This document shows, in pieces, positions 26,423 to 35,833 of a stretch of DNA of 64,000 bases. The stretch spans positions 186,001-250,000 of the forward strand of contig NZ_CP092519.1 of the NCBI RefSeq assembly GCF_022430525.1, given 5' to 3'. Under the pieces are notes generated by a model. It had not been told where the DNA came from. It did no database searches and saw only the letters and a list, made by a program, of their open reading frames with translations. This DNA comes from Cetobacterium somerae (lineage in GTDB: Bacteria > Fusobacteriota > Fusobacteriia > Fusobacteriales > Fusobacteriaceae). Made by a program: the position numbers and the translations under genes. Numbering within the stretch: the first letter of the stretch is position 1; every line of letters starts with the position of its first letter.

Positions 26423-26428
26423 AAGGAT

Positions 26429-26475
26429 AAGCACTTGAAGTATAGTTCAAAACACTATATTTTAAGTGCTTTTTG
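26429..26475 (+). repeat. 47-bp hairpin repeat, copy 1 (acts as terminator)
   Basis: A perfect 47-of-47 duplicate of 28707-28753 in the same orientation. It folds into a long stem (AAGCACTT with AAGTGCTT, continued by TATAGT with ACTATA) followed by TTTTT, so it can terminate the MFS gene. The two copies bracket the sialidase gene. Confidence 0.85.
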
Positions 26476-26504
26476 AAATCTAAAAGTTGTAAATAAAACA
26501 AAAA

Positions 26505-26581
26505 TTGACAAATAAAAAAAAATAAAGTATATAAATATTACAAAAATTTTTTATTTTTCAAAAAAAATGTTCTCGCGAACA
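26505..26581 (+). promoter_or_regulatory. Sialidase promoter and inverted repeat
   Basis: TTGACA (26505-26510), a 17-base spacer and TATATA (26528-26533) give a near-consensus promoter. About 30 bases further, TGTTCTCGCGAACA (26568-26581) is a 5-bp inverted repeat around TCGC. It stands out as GC-rich in an otherwise A/T-only leader and lies just before the GGGGG ribosome site. It could be an operator or an RNA hairpin. Confidence 0.55.
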
Positions 26582-26603
26582 AAAATATGGGGGTATTGTT
26601 TTT

Positions 26604-28676
26604 ATGAAAAAAATTTCAACAGCAGCAATTTTTTGCTCACTACTATTATCAACAACAACTTTATCAGATGGATACAATTCAGCTTTAGTACTTTTTAAAA
26701 ACAAAACAGTAACAAGCAGCAATGGTTTTAGAATACCTGCTATTACAACAACAGCACAAGGTACAGTTATTGCAGTAACTGATATAAGATATGCAGGAAC
26801 TTCAGGAAATACAGATATGCCTAGAAAAGTTGAATTAATGGTAAAAGTATCTAATGATGGAGGAGCGACATGGGGAGAGGGTGAAATACTAACAAGTCCT
26901 ACAACGATTAATGGAAAAAATTATATAACAGATGCTTGTATAGTTAGTAATAAAGATACAGGAACTACATTTTTATTTGGATATCAAAACGATAAAGCAA
27001 TAAATACAGCAGGTGGGGAGTTTGATTGGATTGTTTATAGTTCTAATGATGGTGGGAAGTCATGGGATAGTGGAAGTAGTATAAAAGAAATTTTACCAAA
27101 AGGGTTTGAGTATGCTTTACAAGGACCTGGAAATGGAATGTATTACAATGGAACTTTATATGTGCCTTATCAAGCTTGGAATAATAAGGGTGGTGAAGCA
27201 CCAAAAGCTACTTCAGGATTTATATATAGTAAAGATAATGGAAAAACTTGGGAATCATCAGAGTTATTATCCAATGTCACATCTTTATTAACAAGTGAAA
27301 GTAGTGTTTTTCATCACAAAGGTAAAATATATTTAGCAGCCAAAAATGAAAGTAAGGATACAACAACTACAGAGGGAGAAAAGGCAAGAATAGTTTATTC
27401 TACATCTGATAATGGAAAAACTTGGGAAAAAGTAGAAGAGAATTTTCTTCCGGATAATATAGCTAAGGCTGAAACAAGTACTTTGTCTTTAAGTGAAGAT
27501 GTATATTTAGTTGGATATGCCCTTCAAGGAAATAAACCGTGGGATAGAAATGATATATATTTAACTACAAATACAGGAAAGAGTATTAAGCTTTGGGAAG
27601 GAGATTCTTACGGGTATACTTCAACAGCTATGGATGATGATAATTTGTATGCTCTTTATGAAGGATCAAGCACAACTGGGGATGTAATGATGAGAAGGTT
27701 TGATATAGCAGCCAAAGAATATGCCAATGTAAATGCTCAAATAGTTAGAAGAGGTCATGATTTATTAAAAGATCAAGAGAAGTTATTTGCAACACATTCA
27801 TATTTAAATGGAGCTTATGGAACAGATGATGAAAATAAAGTAGAGGGAATTTTACAACATAATAACTATAAATTAGGAGTGTTCCATAAAAAGGAAAAGA
27901 AAAATAATGAAGACGTATATAGAACTATAGAGTATACTTCTGAAGATACTATTTTAGTGTTATCTCAAAATGATGTTATAAAAAATAATGATAATATTTT
28001 TATAGGATATGAATATTCTAAAATAAAGTATATAAATGGAAGTAAAAATGATGTCAACTCATTTGTAGCTGGATATTCTCAAAAATATAAATTTCAAGAC
28101 AAATTAACATATGATCTTGGAATTAATGGGATTTACAGTAATAATAAATTAAAAAGAAATGATAAAGAGGGACTTGGAAAAACTGCAGATTTTGATTCAT
28201 ACAGTTTTGGCCTAAGAAATAAATTATCAAAAGATGTAAGTATGGATAAAGTGGATTTGAAATTTTTAGGAGGATTGGATACTCAATATTTTGGACATGA
28301 AAAAATTAAAGAGAAAAATGGTAATGATTTTAATGATGCAACAGTATCTAAGAGCAATAATTTTTCAAATGAAGTATTTATAAATGCGATAGCATTAAAG
28401 GATATAACTATAAAAAATGGAGTTAAGACAAGTTTTGGATTAAACTTAGAATATAGAAACGAACTTATGGACGTGGATAAATGGAGTGATAAGTTTACAG
28501 TATTGGATGTTGAAAAGGAATATGCAACACCTGTTGAAGATAATAGAGGAGGAGTTGCATCAGCTGAAATATTTACAAATTTAGAGTTAAGTAATAAAGT
28601 TGAAATAGGAATTTCATATAAAAGAGATTCATTAGGAAAAGATAAAACTATGGGAAGATTAACTTATAAATTTTAA
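26604..28676 (+). CDS. Sialidase fused to an autotransporter beta-barrel
   Basis: A 690-residue GH33-type exo-sialidase anchored by a type V barrel. The signal peptide spans residues 1-21, the FRIP motif is at 42-45 and four Asp boxes (SNDGGATW about 83, SNDGGKSW about 147, SKDNGKTW about 209, SDNGKTW about 268) complete the propeller. From about residue 455 a barrel-like domain has alternating aromatic strands and ends R-L-T-Y-K-F, with the C-terminal Phe expected for outer-membrane assembly. It would release terminal sialic acid from host glycans at the cell surface. No nan catabolic genes are in this window. Confidence 0.88.
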   Translation: MKKISTAAIFCSLLLSTTTLSDGYNSALVLFKNKTVTSSNGFRIPAITTTAQGTVIAVTDIRYAGTSGNTDMPRKVELMVKVSNDGGATWGEGEILTSPTTINGKNYITDACIVSNKDTGTTFLFGYQNDKAINTAGGEFDWIVYSSNDGGKSWDSGSSIKEILPKGFEYALQGPGNGMYYNGTLYVPYQAWNNKGGEAPKATSGFIYSKDNGKTWESSELLSNVTSLLTSESSVFHHKGKIYLAAKNESKDTTTTEGEKARIVYSTSDNGKTWEKVEENFLPDNIAKAETSTLSLSEDVYLVGYALQGNKPWDRNDIYLTTNTGKSIKLWEGDSYGYTSTAMDDDNLYALYEGSSTTGDVMMRRFDIAAKEYANVNAQIVRRGHDLLKDQEKLFATHSYLNGAYGTDDENKVEGILQHNNYKLGVFHKKEKKNNEDVYRTIEYTSEDTILVLSQNDVIKNNDNIFIGYEYSKIKYINGSKNDVNSFVAGYSQKYKFQDKLTYDLGINGIYSNNKLKRNDKEGLGKTADFDSYSFGLRNKLSKDVSMDKVDLKFLGGLDTQYFGHEKIKEKNGNDFNDATVSKSNNFSNEVFINAIALKDITIKNGVKTSFGLNLEYRNELMDVDKWSDKFTVLDVEKEYATPVEDNRGGVASAEIFTNLELSNKVEIGISYKRDSLGKDKTMGRLTYKF

Positions 28677-28706
28677 GAGTAGTTTAATATATAAATAAGA
28701 ATTAAA

Positions 28707-28753
28707 AAGCACTTGAAGTATAGTTCAAAACACTATATTTTAAGTGCTTTTTG
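28707..28753 (+). repeat. 47-bp hairpin repeat, copy 2 (acts as terminator)
   Basis: Identical to 26429-26475 and in the same orientation, 31 bases after the sialidase stop. With its T-tail it is a good terminator. Perfect identity over stem, loop and tail points to recent duplication and not to convergent terminators. Confidence 0.85.
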
Positions 28754-28798
28754 TTTAAAATAGAACAGTAGACTCTAAAAATAGAACAAAAAAATTTG

Positions 28799-28844
28799 TT
28801 GACAAATTGTAAAAGATTGGTTATCATACTTGCATACAACTAAT
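28799..28844 (+). promoter_or_regulatory. Promoter and candidate operator of the hexuronate operon
   Basis: TTGACA (28799-28804), a 17-base spacer and TATCAT (28822-28827) form a strong promoter. An imperfect inverted repeat, ATTGGTTAT (28816-28824) and ACAACTAAT (28836-28844; 7 of 9 pairs), covers the -10 and start point, a good place for a repressor such as a UxuR/ExuR-type GntR protein. Confidence 0.65.
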
Positions 28845-28868
28845 ACAAAAAGATTTGAAGGAGTTTCT

Positions 28869-30272
28869 ATGAGAAAATTTATGGATTCAGATTTTTTATT
28901 AAAAAATGATGTAAGTAAAAAACTATATGAATACGCAGAGAAAATGCCAATATTCGATTATCACTGTCACCTTAATCCAAAGGAGATAGCTGAGAATAAA
29001 AGCTATGAAAATATAACACAGATTTGGCTTTATGGAGACCACTATAAGTGGAGAGCTATGAGATCAAATGGTGTAGATGAAAAGTATATTACAGGAGATG
29101 CAACTGACTATGAGAAGTTCTTAGCTTTTGCAGAAACTATGGAATACGCTTATGGAAACCCACTTTTCCACTGGTCTCACTTAGAGCTTAAGAGATTCTT
29201 TGGAATAGAAGAGGTATTAAATAGAAAGACTGCTGAGAGCATCTGGAACAGAGCTAATGAGCTTTTAAAAACAAGTGAGTTTACAGCTAAAAGACTTATT
29301 GAAAGATCAAATGTAAAAGCACTTTGTACAACAGATGATCCTGCTGATACATTAGAGTTCCACCAAGAGATTTTAAAAGATGAGAACTTTAAAGTAAAAG
29401 TTTTACCAACTTTCAGACCTGATAAAGCTATCTACTTAGAAAAAGATGATTACTTAATCTGGTTAGAGAAATTAGAAACTGTTTCAAATGAAAAGATAGA
29501 CACTTTCAAAAAACTAGTAGATGTTTTAGAAGGTAGAGTACAGTTCTTCGTAGAAAATGGTTGTGTTGTAACTGACCACAGTTTAGAGGCACCTTTTTAT
29601 AGAAGAGATACTGAGAACAAAATAGAGGCAATCTTCGCTAAGAGATTAGCAGGGGAGACTTTAACAAAAGAGGAAGCGGATACTTATAAAACTGAGATCT
29701 TCTTAGCTCTTGGAAAAATCTACTACAAAAATGATTTAGGAATGCAACTACATATGGGTGCTCTTAGAAATAATAACGAAAGAATGTTTAAAAAACTAGG
29801 TGCAGATGTTGGTTTTGATTCAATAGCAGATAATAACTACGGAGAGGTTTTATCAAAGTTATTAAACAGTTTAGATAAAGATGGAGAGCTTCCAAAAACA
29901 ATTCTTTACTGTTTAAATCCAAAGGACAATGAAGTTCTTGGAACAATGATTGGTAACTTCCAAAATAGTGATACTCCAGGAAAGATTCAGTTTGGATCTG
30001 GATGGTGGTTTAACGACCAAAAGGATGGAATGATTCGTCAAATGACAGCTCTATCTCAACTGGGACTTTTAAGAAGATTTGTAGGAATGCTTACAGACTC
30101 TAGAAGTTTCCTATCTTACACAAGACACGAGTACTTCAGAAGAATACTTTGTAATCTAGTTGGAACTTGGGTAGAAGATGGAGAGGTTCCATATGATGAG
30201 GAGATTTTAAAAGCGATGATTGAAGAGATTTGCTTCATCAATGCAAAGAACTACTTTAAGTTAGAAATTTAA
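28869..30272 (+). CDS. uxaC: Glucuronate (uronate) isomerase
   Basis: Converts D-glucuronate to D-fructuronate (and D-galacturonate to D-tagaturonate). The 467-residue protein starts MRKFMDSDFLL and carries MPIFDYHCHLNPKEIAENKS, the metal-binding HxH region, plus TTDDPADTLEFH and MLTDSRSFLSYTRHEYFRRILCN near the end, all typical of UxaC. I chose ATG 28869 with GAAGGAG upstream. An open frame back to 28830 would start before the predicted transcript start. It is the first gene of an operon running to 38188. Confidence 0.96.
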   Translation: MRKFMDSDFLLKNDVSKKLYEYAEKMPIFDYHCHLNPKEIAENKSYENITQIWLYGDHYKWRAMRSNGVDEKYITGDATDYEKFLAFAETMEYAYGNPLFHWSHLELKRFFGIEEVLNRKTAESIWNRANELLKTSEFTAKRLIERSNVKALCTTDDPADTLEFHQEILKDENFKVKVLPTFRPDKAIYLEKDDYLIWLEKLETVSNEKIDTFKKLVDVLEGRVQFFVENGCVVTDHSLEAPFYRRDTENKIEAIFAKRLAGETLTKEEADTYKTEIFLALGKIYYKNDLGMQLHMGALRNNNERMFKKLGADVGFDSIADNNYGEVLSKLLNSLDKDGELPKTILYCLNPKDNEVLGTMIGNFQNSDTPGKIQFGSGWWFNDQKDGMIRQMTALSQLGLLRRFVGMLTDSRSFLSYTRHEYFRRILCNLVGTWVEDGEVPYDEEILKAMIEEICFINAKNYFKLEI

Positions 30273-30299
30273 TTAATATAGATATTTAAGGAGGAGAAA

Positions 30300-31346
30300 G
30301 TGAAATTATCATTTAGATGGTATGGAGAATCTGATCCAGTAAAACTGGAATATATAAAGCAGATTCCAACAATGGATAGTATTGTAACAGCTATATATGA
30401 TGTTCCAGTTGGAGAAGTTTGGCCAATGGATAAAATATTAGCTTTAAAGGAGACAGTTGAAAAAGCTGGACTAAAATTTGATGTTATAGAGAGTGTACCA
30501 GTACACGAAGATATAAAATTAGGTATTGGAAAAAGAGATGAGTATATAGCAAACTACAAGCAGAACATAAAAAACTTAGGAGCTGCAGGAGTTAAAGTTA
30601 TATGCTATAATTTCATGCCTGTATTTGACTGGACTAGATCACAGTTAGATAAAGAGTTAGAGGATGGTTCAACAGCACTTGTTTACTACAAGGACCAAGT
30701 TGATGCATTAGATCCATTAAACAGTAACCTATCACTACCAGGATGGGATTCAAGTTACACAAAAGAGCAATTAGCAGAGCTATTTGCAGGATATAAAAGT
30801 ATAGGACAAGAGGGACTTTGGGCTAATTTAGAGTATTTCTTAAAAGAGATTATTCCAGTAGCTGAAGAGGCTGATGTAAAAATGGCTATTCACCCGGACG
30901 ATCCACCTTGGCCAATCTTTGGACTTCCAAGAATCATAACATGTGAAGAAAATGTTGATAGATTCTTAAGTCTAGTTGATAGCAAGTACAATGGATTAAC
31001 TCTTTGTACAGGATCATTAGGATGTGCTAACTTCAACAATATGGAGAAATTAGTAGATAAGTACAGTGCAATGGGAAGAATCCACTTTATGCACGTAAGA
31101 AACGTAAAACTTCTTGAGGATGGAGTAAGCTTTGAAGAGTCAGCTCACTACTCAGGGTGTGGATCATTAGATATAGTTAAGATTATGGCAGCACTTCATA
31201 AGAATAACTTTGATGGATATTTAAGACCAGATCACGGAAGAATGATTTGGGGAGAAACAGGAAAACCAGGATACGGATTATATGATAGAGCTTTAGGAGC
31301 AAGTTATATAACAGGAATTTGGGAGACTCTTTCTAAGTTAAAGTAA
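30300..31346 (+). CDS. uxuA: Mannonate dehydratase
   Basis: Converts D-mannonate to 2-keto-3-deoxy-D-gluconate. The 348-residue TIM barrel begins [22 protein letters not shown], with [31 protein letters not shown] and [13 protein letters not shown], all diagnostic. It starts with GTG 30300 after AAGGAGGAGAAA. It lies 27 bases after uxaC and 26 before uxuB. In this operon it follows the isomerase, although the reaction order is uxaC, uxuB, uxuA. Confidence 0.96.
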   Translation: MKLSFRWYGESDPVKLEYIKQIPTMDSIVTAIYDVPVGEVWPMDKILALKETVEKAGLKFDVIESVPVHEDIKLGIGKRDEYIANYKQNIKNLGAAGVKVICYNFMPVFDWTRSQLDKELEDGSTALVYYKDQVDALDPLNSNLSLPGWDSSYTKEQLAELFAGYKSIGQEGLWANLEYFLKEIIPVAEEADVKMAIHPDDPPWPIFGLPRIITCEENVDRFLSLVDSKYNGLTLCTGSLGCANFNNMEKLVDKYSAMGRIHFMHVRNVKLLEDGVSFEESAHYSGCGSLDIVKIMAALHKNNFDGYLRPDHGRMIWGETGKPGYGLYDRALGASYITGIWETLSKLK

Positions 31347-31372
31347 CAGTTATTAACAAAAGGAGATTTGAG

Positions 31373-32977
31373 ATGAAATTAAACTTAAAGGATATAAAAA
31401 ACATAGATGGTTCATTAGGGGTAATAGTACCAAAATATGATATTGAAACGGTAAAAGAGGAAACTTTAAAAACTCCAAAGTGGTTACACTTTGGTGCTGG
31501 AAATATCTTTAGAGCATACATGGGGAAAGTACAACAAGTTTTAATTGAAAAAAATCTAGAGAATACAGGGATTATTGTAGCAGAGAGCTTTGATACTGAG
31601 ATCATTGATAAAGCTTACACACCATTTGATAACTTAACTATCTTAACGACGTTAAATAAAAATGGAGATTTCCAAAATGAGATTATTGGTAGTATCGTTG
31701 AGTCGATAAAAGCTACTGATGAGAACTTCAATACTTTAGAGGAGATTGTAAAAAAAGATTCACTTCAGATGATCAGTTTTACAATAACTGAAAAAGGATA
31801 TAACTTAAAGGATCCTTCTGGAAACTACTTTGGAGTTATATTAGAGGATTTCAAAAACGGATTTACTTCTCCAAAGCATGTAATGGCTTTAATTACAAAA
31901 CTACTTTACTCAAGATTTAAAACTAATGGAACACCAATAAGTTTAGTAAGTATGGATAACTGTTCTGGAAACGGGGATAAAATAAAGGCAGCTGTTTTAG
32001 AGATAGCTACTGCTTGGAACACTAATGGATATGTTGAAGATGAGTTCTTAACATATTTAAAAGATGAGTCTAAAGTATCTTACCCTGTGACTATGATTGA
32101 TAAAATCACTCCTAGACCAGCTGAAGAGGTAAAAATCTCTTTAGAGAAGTTAGGATTTGAGGATATGGCACCAGTTATCACAAATAGAAACAGCTTTGTG
32201 GCTCCTTTTGTTAACGCTGAAATACCAGAGTACTTTATAGTTGAGGATAAATTCCCTAATGGAAGACCAAACTTAGAGGCAGCTGGGGTATTTTTAACAG
32301 ATAGAGAAACTGTTGAAAAAACAGAAAAAATGAAAGTAACTACATGTTTAAATCCACTACATACAACACTTGCAATATTTGGATGTATCTTAAATAAGAA
32401 ATCAATTTATGATGCTGCAAGCGATGAGGATTTAAATAGATTAATAAAAGAGGTTGGTTATAACGAGGCTTTAAAAGTTGTTGAAAGTCCAAAGATAATC
32501 GATCCAAAGGCCTTTATAGATGAGGTTATAGATGAGAGATTCTTAAATCCATATATCCCAGATCAACCAGAAAGAATAGCTACAGATACATCTCAAAAGA
32601 TAGCTATCAGATTTGGAGAGACTATTAAGTCGTATATGGCTGATGAGAATTTAGACGTTAAATCATTAAAATACATTCCACTAGTTTTAGCAGGGTGGTT
32701 TAGATACCTTTTAGGAGTGGATGATAAGGGATTAGAGAGATCAATTAGTAATGACCCAATGTTAGAGATGCTTAAGGGAGAGTTAGCAGGTATAGAGTTT
32801 GGAAAACCTGAGAGCTACAAAGGGCAACTTAAAACTGTGCTTACAAATGATAGAATCTTTGGAGTTAACTTAGAAGAAGTTGGTCTTTCAGAATTAATAG
32901 AAAATTATTTTGTAGAAATGTTATCTGGGGAGGATGCAGTTAGAAATACTTTACATAAATATTTAGAAGCAAAATAA
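31373..32977 (+). CDS. uxuB: Fructuronate reductase (mannitol dehydrogenase family)
   Basis: NADH-dependent reduction of D-fructuronate to D-mannonate. The 534-residue polyol dehydrogenase has LHFGAGNIFRAYMGKVQQ (cofactor loop), SMDNCSGNGDKI, YPVTMIDKITPRP, and the catalytic-region KVTTCLNPLHTTLAIFG. The length fits the long-chain mannitol/fructuronate dehydrogenase group. ATG 31373 follows AAGGAGATTTGAG. With uxaC and uxuA it completes conversion of glucuronate to 2-keto-3-deoxygluconate; kdgK and kdgA are not in the window. Confidence 0.93.
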   Translation: MKLNLKDIKNIDGSLGVIVPKYDIETVKEETLKTPKWLHFGAGNIFRAYMGKVQQVLIEKNLENTGIIVAESFDTEIIDKAYTPFDNLTILTTLNKNGDFQNEIIGSIVESIKATDENFNTLEEIVKKDSLQMISFTITEKGYNLKDPSGNYFGVILEDFKNGFTSPKHVMALITKLLYSRFKTNGTPISLVSMDNCSGNGDKIKAAVLEIATAWNTNGYVEDEFLTYLKDESKVSYPVTMIDKITPRPAEEVKISLEKLGFEDMAPVITNRNSFVAPFVNAEIPEYFIVEDKFPNGRPNLEAAGVFLTDRETVEKTEKMKVTTCLNPLHTTLAIFGCILNKKSIYDAASDEDLNRLIKEVGYNEALKVVESPKIIDPKAFIDEVIDERFLNPYIPDQPERIATDTSQKIAIRFGETIKSYMADENLDVKSLKYIPLVLAGWFRYLLGVDDKGLERSISNDPMLEMLKGELAGIEFGKPESYKGQLKTVLTNDRIFGVNLEEVGLSELIENYFVEMLSGEDAVRNTLHKYLEAK

Positions 32978-33007
32978 AAAATTAAAATTTATGGGGAGCA
33001 AAAAGAT

Positions 33008-33982
33008 ATGAAAAAAATAATTTTTTTAATTGTCACACTTTTTACAATGATAGGTTGTAATAAAAAGGATAATAGTGGGGATTTAAATTTAAAGTTAGCT
33101 CATGGATTAAGTGAAACACATCCAGTTCACAAAGGAATGCTAAAGTTTATTGAATTAGTGGAAACAAAAACAAATGGAGAAGTAAAAATTCAAATATTTC
33201 CTAATGGTCAATTAGGGCAAGAAAGAGAATTAATTGAATTAATGCAAGCTGGAGCAATTGATATGACAAAAGCTAGTGCTTCTCCAATAGAAGGATTCGT
33301 AAAAGAGTATGCAATATTTTCAATGCCGTACTTATTTAATAGTTATGAGCACTTTTTAAAAGCATTAAAAAGTCCTGTTGGGGATGAGTTTTTAGAGATG
33401 ACTGAAAAAAGTGGATTCGTAGGATTAGGGTATTTTACGGCAGGAACTAGAAACTTTTATGGGTCAAAACCAATCGAATCACCAGATGATTTAAAAGGAT
33501 TAAAAATAAGAGTTCAGCCAAGTAATACAGCTATAAAAATGGTTGAGTATTTAGGTGGAACAGCAACACCATTATCTTATGGAGAGTTATATACGGCATT
33601 ACAGCAAAGAGTCGTAGATGGTGCTGAAAATAATATTTCAGCTATAACAACAGATAGACATGGAGAGGTATCAAAATTTTATTCATATGATGAGCATACA
33701 ATTGTACCGGATGTTTTCTTTATTAGTAATTCCACTTGGAGAAAGTTAAATGATGATCAAAAGAAAGTTTTTAAAGATTCGGCAGAAGAAGCTTTTGAGT
33801 ATCAAGTAGCTTTATGGGATGAAATGGAAAAAATACAAATAGAGCAGGCTAAAGAGATGAATGTAAAATTTGTATATCCAGATAAAAAACCATTTCAAGA
33901 GAAAGTTAAACCTATGTATGATGAGTTGATGAAAAATGAAACGATGGCTAGATTAATCAATTCAATCAAAGATACAAAATAA
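33008..33982 (+). CDS. TRAP transporter solute-binding protein (DctP family)
   Basis: A 324-residue extracytoplasmic binding protein. A lipoprotein-type signal ends M-I-G-C (Cys17), so it is probably tethered to the membrane. DctP features follow: LAHGLSETHPVHKGMLKF, GQLGQERELIELMQAGAIDM, KIRVQPSNTAIKMVEYLGGTATPLSYGELYTALQQ cut by its R-V-Q (carboxylate-clamp Arg), and VVDGAENN. It probably binds a hexuronate, given the adjacent uxa/uxu genes and the known uronate-binding TRAP proteins. Confidence 0.92.
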   Translation: MKKIIFLIVTLFTMIGCNKKDNSGDLNLKLAHGLSETHPVHKGMLKFIELVETKTNGEVKIQIFPNGQLGQERELIELMQAGAIDMTKASASPIEGFVKEYAIFSMPYLFNSYEHFLKALKSPVGDEFLEMTEKSGFVGLGYFTAGTRNFYGSKPIESPDDLKGLKIRVQPSNTAIKMVEYLGGTATPLSYGELYTALQQRVVDGAENNISAITTDRHGEVSKFYSYDEHTIVPDVFFISNSTWRKLNDDQKKVFKDSAEEAFEYQVALWDEMEKIQIEQAKEMNVKFVYPDKKPFQEKVKPMYDELMKNETMARLINSIKDTK

Positions 33983-33994
33983 AGGGGGCTAATA

Positions 33995-34477
33995 ATGGAA
34001 AGCATAAGAAATAAAATAAATAAAATAATCATTTTATTTTCCTCGCTAGTTTTAACACTGTTAGTTTTAGCAGTTACTTGGCAGGTTATATCAAGATATG
34101 TATTAAATAATCCAAGTACATTTACAGATGAGTTTTCAAGATTTAGTTTAATATGGATAGGATTATTAGGAGCAACATATTCTTTTGGAGTAAAAGCACA
34201 TTTATCAATAGATTTATTATTTAATAAGTTAACAAAAGAGAAGACAATAAGATTGCAAATGCTTATTTCAGCAATTGTTTTAATTTTTATATTACTAGTT
34301 CAAGTAATTGGTGGAGGACAACTATCACTAAATACAATGGGGCAACTATCACCATCTTTACAAATTCCAATGGGAATTGTATACTCTATACTTCCTATTT
34401 CAGGAATAATAAATCTTCTATATATGTTGATAGATATAGTTGAATTAAAAGGTATTTTAAAGGAGGGGAATAAATAA
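33995..34477 (+). CDS. TRAP transporter small permease (DctQ family)
   Basis: A 160-residue protein with four membrane spans. The family pattern is TWQVISRYVLNNPSTFTDEFSRF-type, with the conserved W-Q-V-x-x-R-Y and the E-F-S-R-F loop, then LGATYSFGVKAHLSIDLLF. It lies 12 bases after the binding protein and overlaps the large permease start by one base (TAATG). It forms the DctQM complex with the next gene. Confidence 0.92.
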   Translation: MESIRNKINKIIILFSSLVLTLLVLAVTWQVISRYVLNNPSTFTDEFSRFSLIWIGLLGATYSFGVKAHLSIDLLFNKLTKEKTIRLQMLISAIVLIFILLVQVIGGGQLSLNTMGQLSPSLQIPMGIVYSILPISGIINLLYMLIDIVELKGILKEGNK

Positions 34478-35775
34478 TGGCTTTAACGATAAGCGTTTTA
34501 TTTATAAGTTTTTTCATTCTATTAGCCATAGGAACACCAATATCTATAGGAATTGGATTAGCTTCTTTTTTAACAATACTTATTAATTTACCTTTTGATG
34601 TAGCAGTTATAGCATCTGCTCAAAAGATGATAACTGGAATGGATAGTTTTACGCTGTTGGCGATACCATTCTTTATTCTGTCAGGAAGTATAATGAATAC
34701 AGGTGGAATTGCAATAAAATTAGTTAACTTTGCTAAGCTATTAGGTGGAAGATTACCTGGATCCCTTGCTCAAGTTAATGTTTTAGGAAATATGCTATTT
34801 GGATCAATTTCTGGATCAGCAGTAGCGGCGGCAGCAGCTATTGGAGGAACATTGGATCCTTTACAGAAGAAAGAGGGATATGATCCTAAATTCTCAGCAG
34901 CAGTAAATATAGCATCATCTCCAACAGGATTACTTATTCCACCAAGTGGATCTCTAATCGTTTTCTCACTAGTAAGTGGAGGAACGTCAATAGGAGCTCT
35001 ATTCGTAGCAGGATATATACCTGGAATACTTATGGGTCTTAGTGTAATGATAATAGCATATTTTATAGCTAAAAAGAATAACTATCCAGTTGAAGGGAAA
35101 GTTTCATTTGGGGAAGCTACAAAAATTATTTTAGATGCAATTCCGAGTTTATTACTAATAGTTATAGTAATTGGTGGAATAATTGCTGGAATATTTACAG
35201 CAACAGAAGCATCTGCAATATCTGTAGTTTATACACTATTTTTATCTGTCGTAGTTTATAAAAGTCTAACATTTGAGCATATGCAAACGATATTTAAAGA
35301 TACTATAAAAATGACTGGAATAATAATGTTTTTAATAGGTGCGTCAAGTATCATGTCTTGGGCGATGGCATTTTCAACGATACCTCAATTCATAACAAAT
35401 GCAATTTTAGGATTATCAGATAATAAAATCATAATATTGCTGTTAATGAATGTTATTTTATTAATAACTGGAACATTTATGGATTTAACACCAGCAATAT
35501 TGATATTTACACCGATATTTTTACCAATTGCAACAAAATTAGGATTACACCCAGTACATTTTGGTATAATGTTAGTATCAAATTTATGTATTGGAATATG
35601 TACTCCACCAGTGGGAAGTGTATTATTTATAGGGTGTGGAATAGCCAAGGTTAAAATTGAAGAGGTTATAAAAGAATTAATACCATTCTTTATAGGTTTA
35701 ATAATAACTCTTTTAATGATAACGTATATTCCATGGATAAGTTTAGGATTACCAAAACTATTTAAATTATTATAA
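34477..35775 (+). CDS. TRAP transporter large permease (DctM family)
   Basis: A 432-residue, roughly 12-span ion-coupled permease. DctM hallmarks are IPFFILSGSIMNTGGIA, GSISGSAVAAAAAIG, PTGLLIPPSG and GICTPPVGSVLF. It would use the sodium gradient to import substrate delivered by DctP. It is translationally coupled to the small permease. Expected substrate: glucuronate or a related uronate, by operon context only. Confidence 0.94.
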   Translation: MALTISVLFISFFILLAIGTPISIGIGLASFLTILINLPFDVAVIASAQKMITGMDSFTLLAIPFFILSGSIMNTGGIAIKLVNFAKLLGGRLPGSLAQVNVLGNMLFGSISGSAVAAAAAIGGTLDPLQKKEGYDPKFSAAVNIASSPTGLLIPPSGSLIVFSLVSGGTSIGALFVAGYIPGILMGLSVMIIAYFIAKKNNYPVEGKVSFGEATKIILDAIPSLLLIVIVIGGIIAGIFTATEASAISVVYTLFLSVVVYKSLTFEHMQTIFKDTIKMTGIIMFLIGASSIMSWAMAFSTIPQFITNAILGLSDNKIIILLLMNVILLITGTFMDLTPAILIFTPIFLPIATKLGLHPVHFGIMLVSNLCIGICTPPVGSVLFIGCGIAKVKIEEVIKELIPFFIGLIITLLMITYIPWISLGLPKLFKLL

Positions 35776-35790
35776 AAAGATTGTATAAAT

Positions 35791-35833
35791 AAGGAGGGTG
35801 AGGGTAAATTAAATTTACCCTCATAAGTATATT
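35791..35833 (+). promoter_or_regulatory. Hairpin between ribosome site and start codon of the GH31 gene
   Basis: The only good ribosome site, AAGGAGG (35791-35797), lies 36 bases before ATG 35834. Between them an 11-bp perfect hairpin (35799-35809 with 35813-35823) occupies 25 bases. If folded, it would bring the site to about 11 unpaired bases from the start codon. There is no T-run, so it is not a terminator. Confidence 0.55.
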
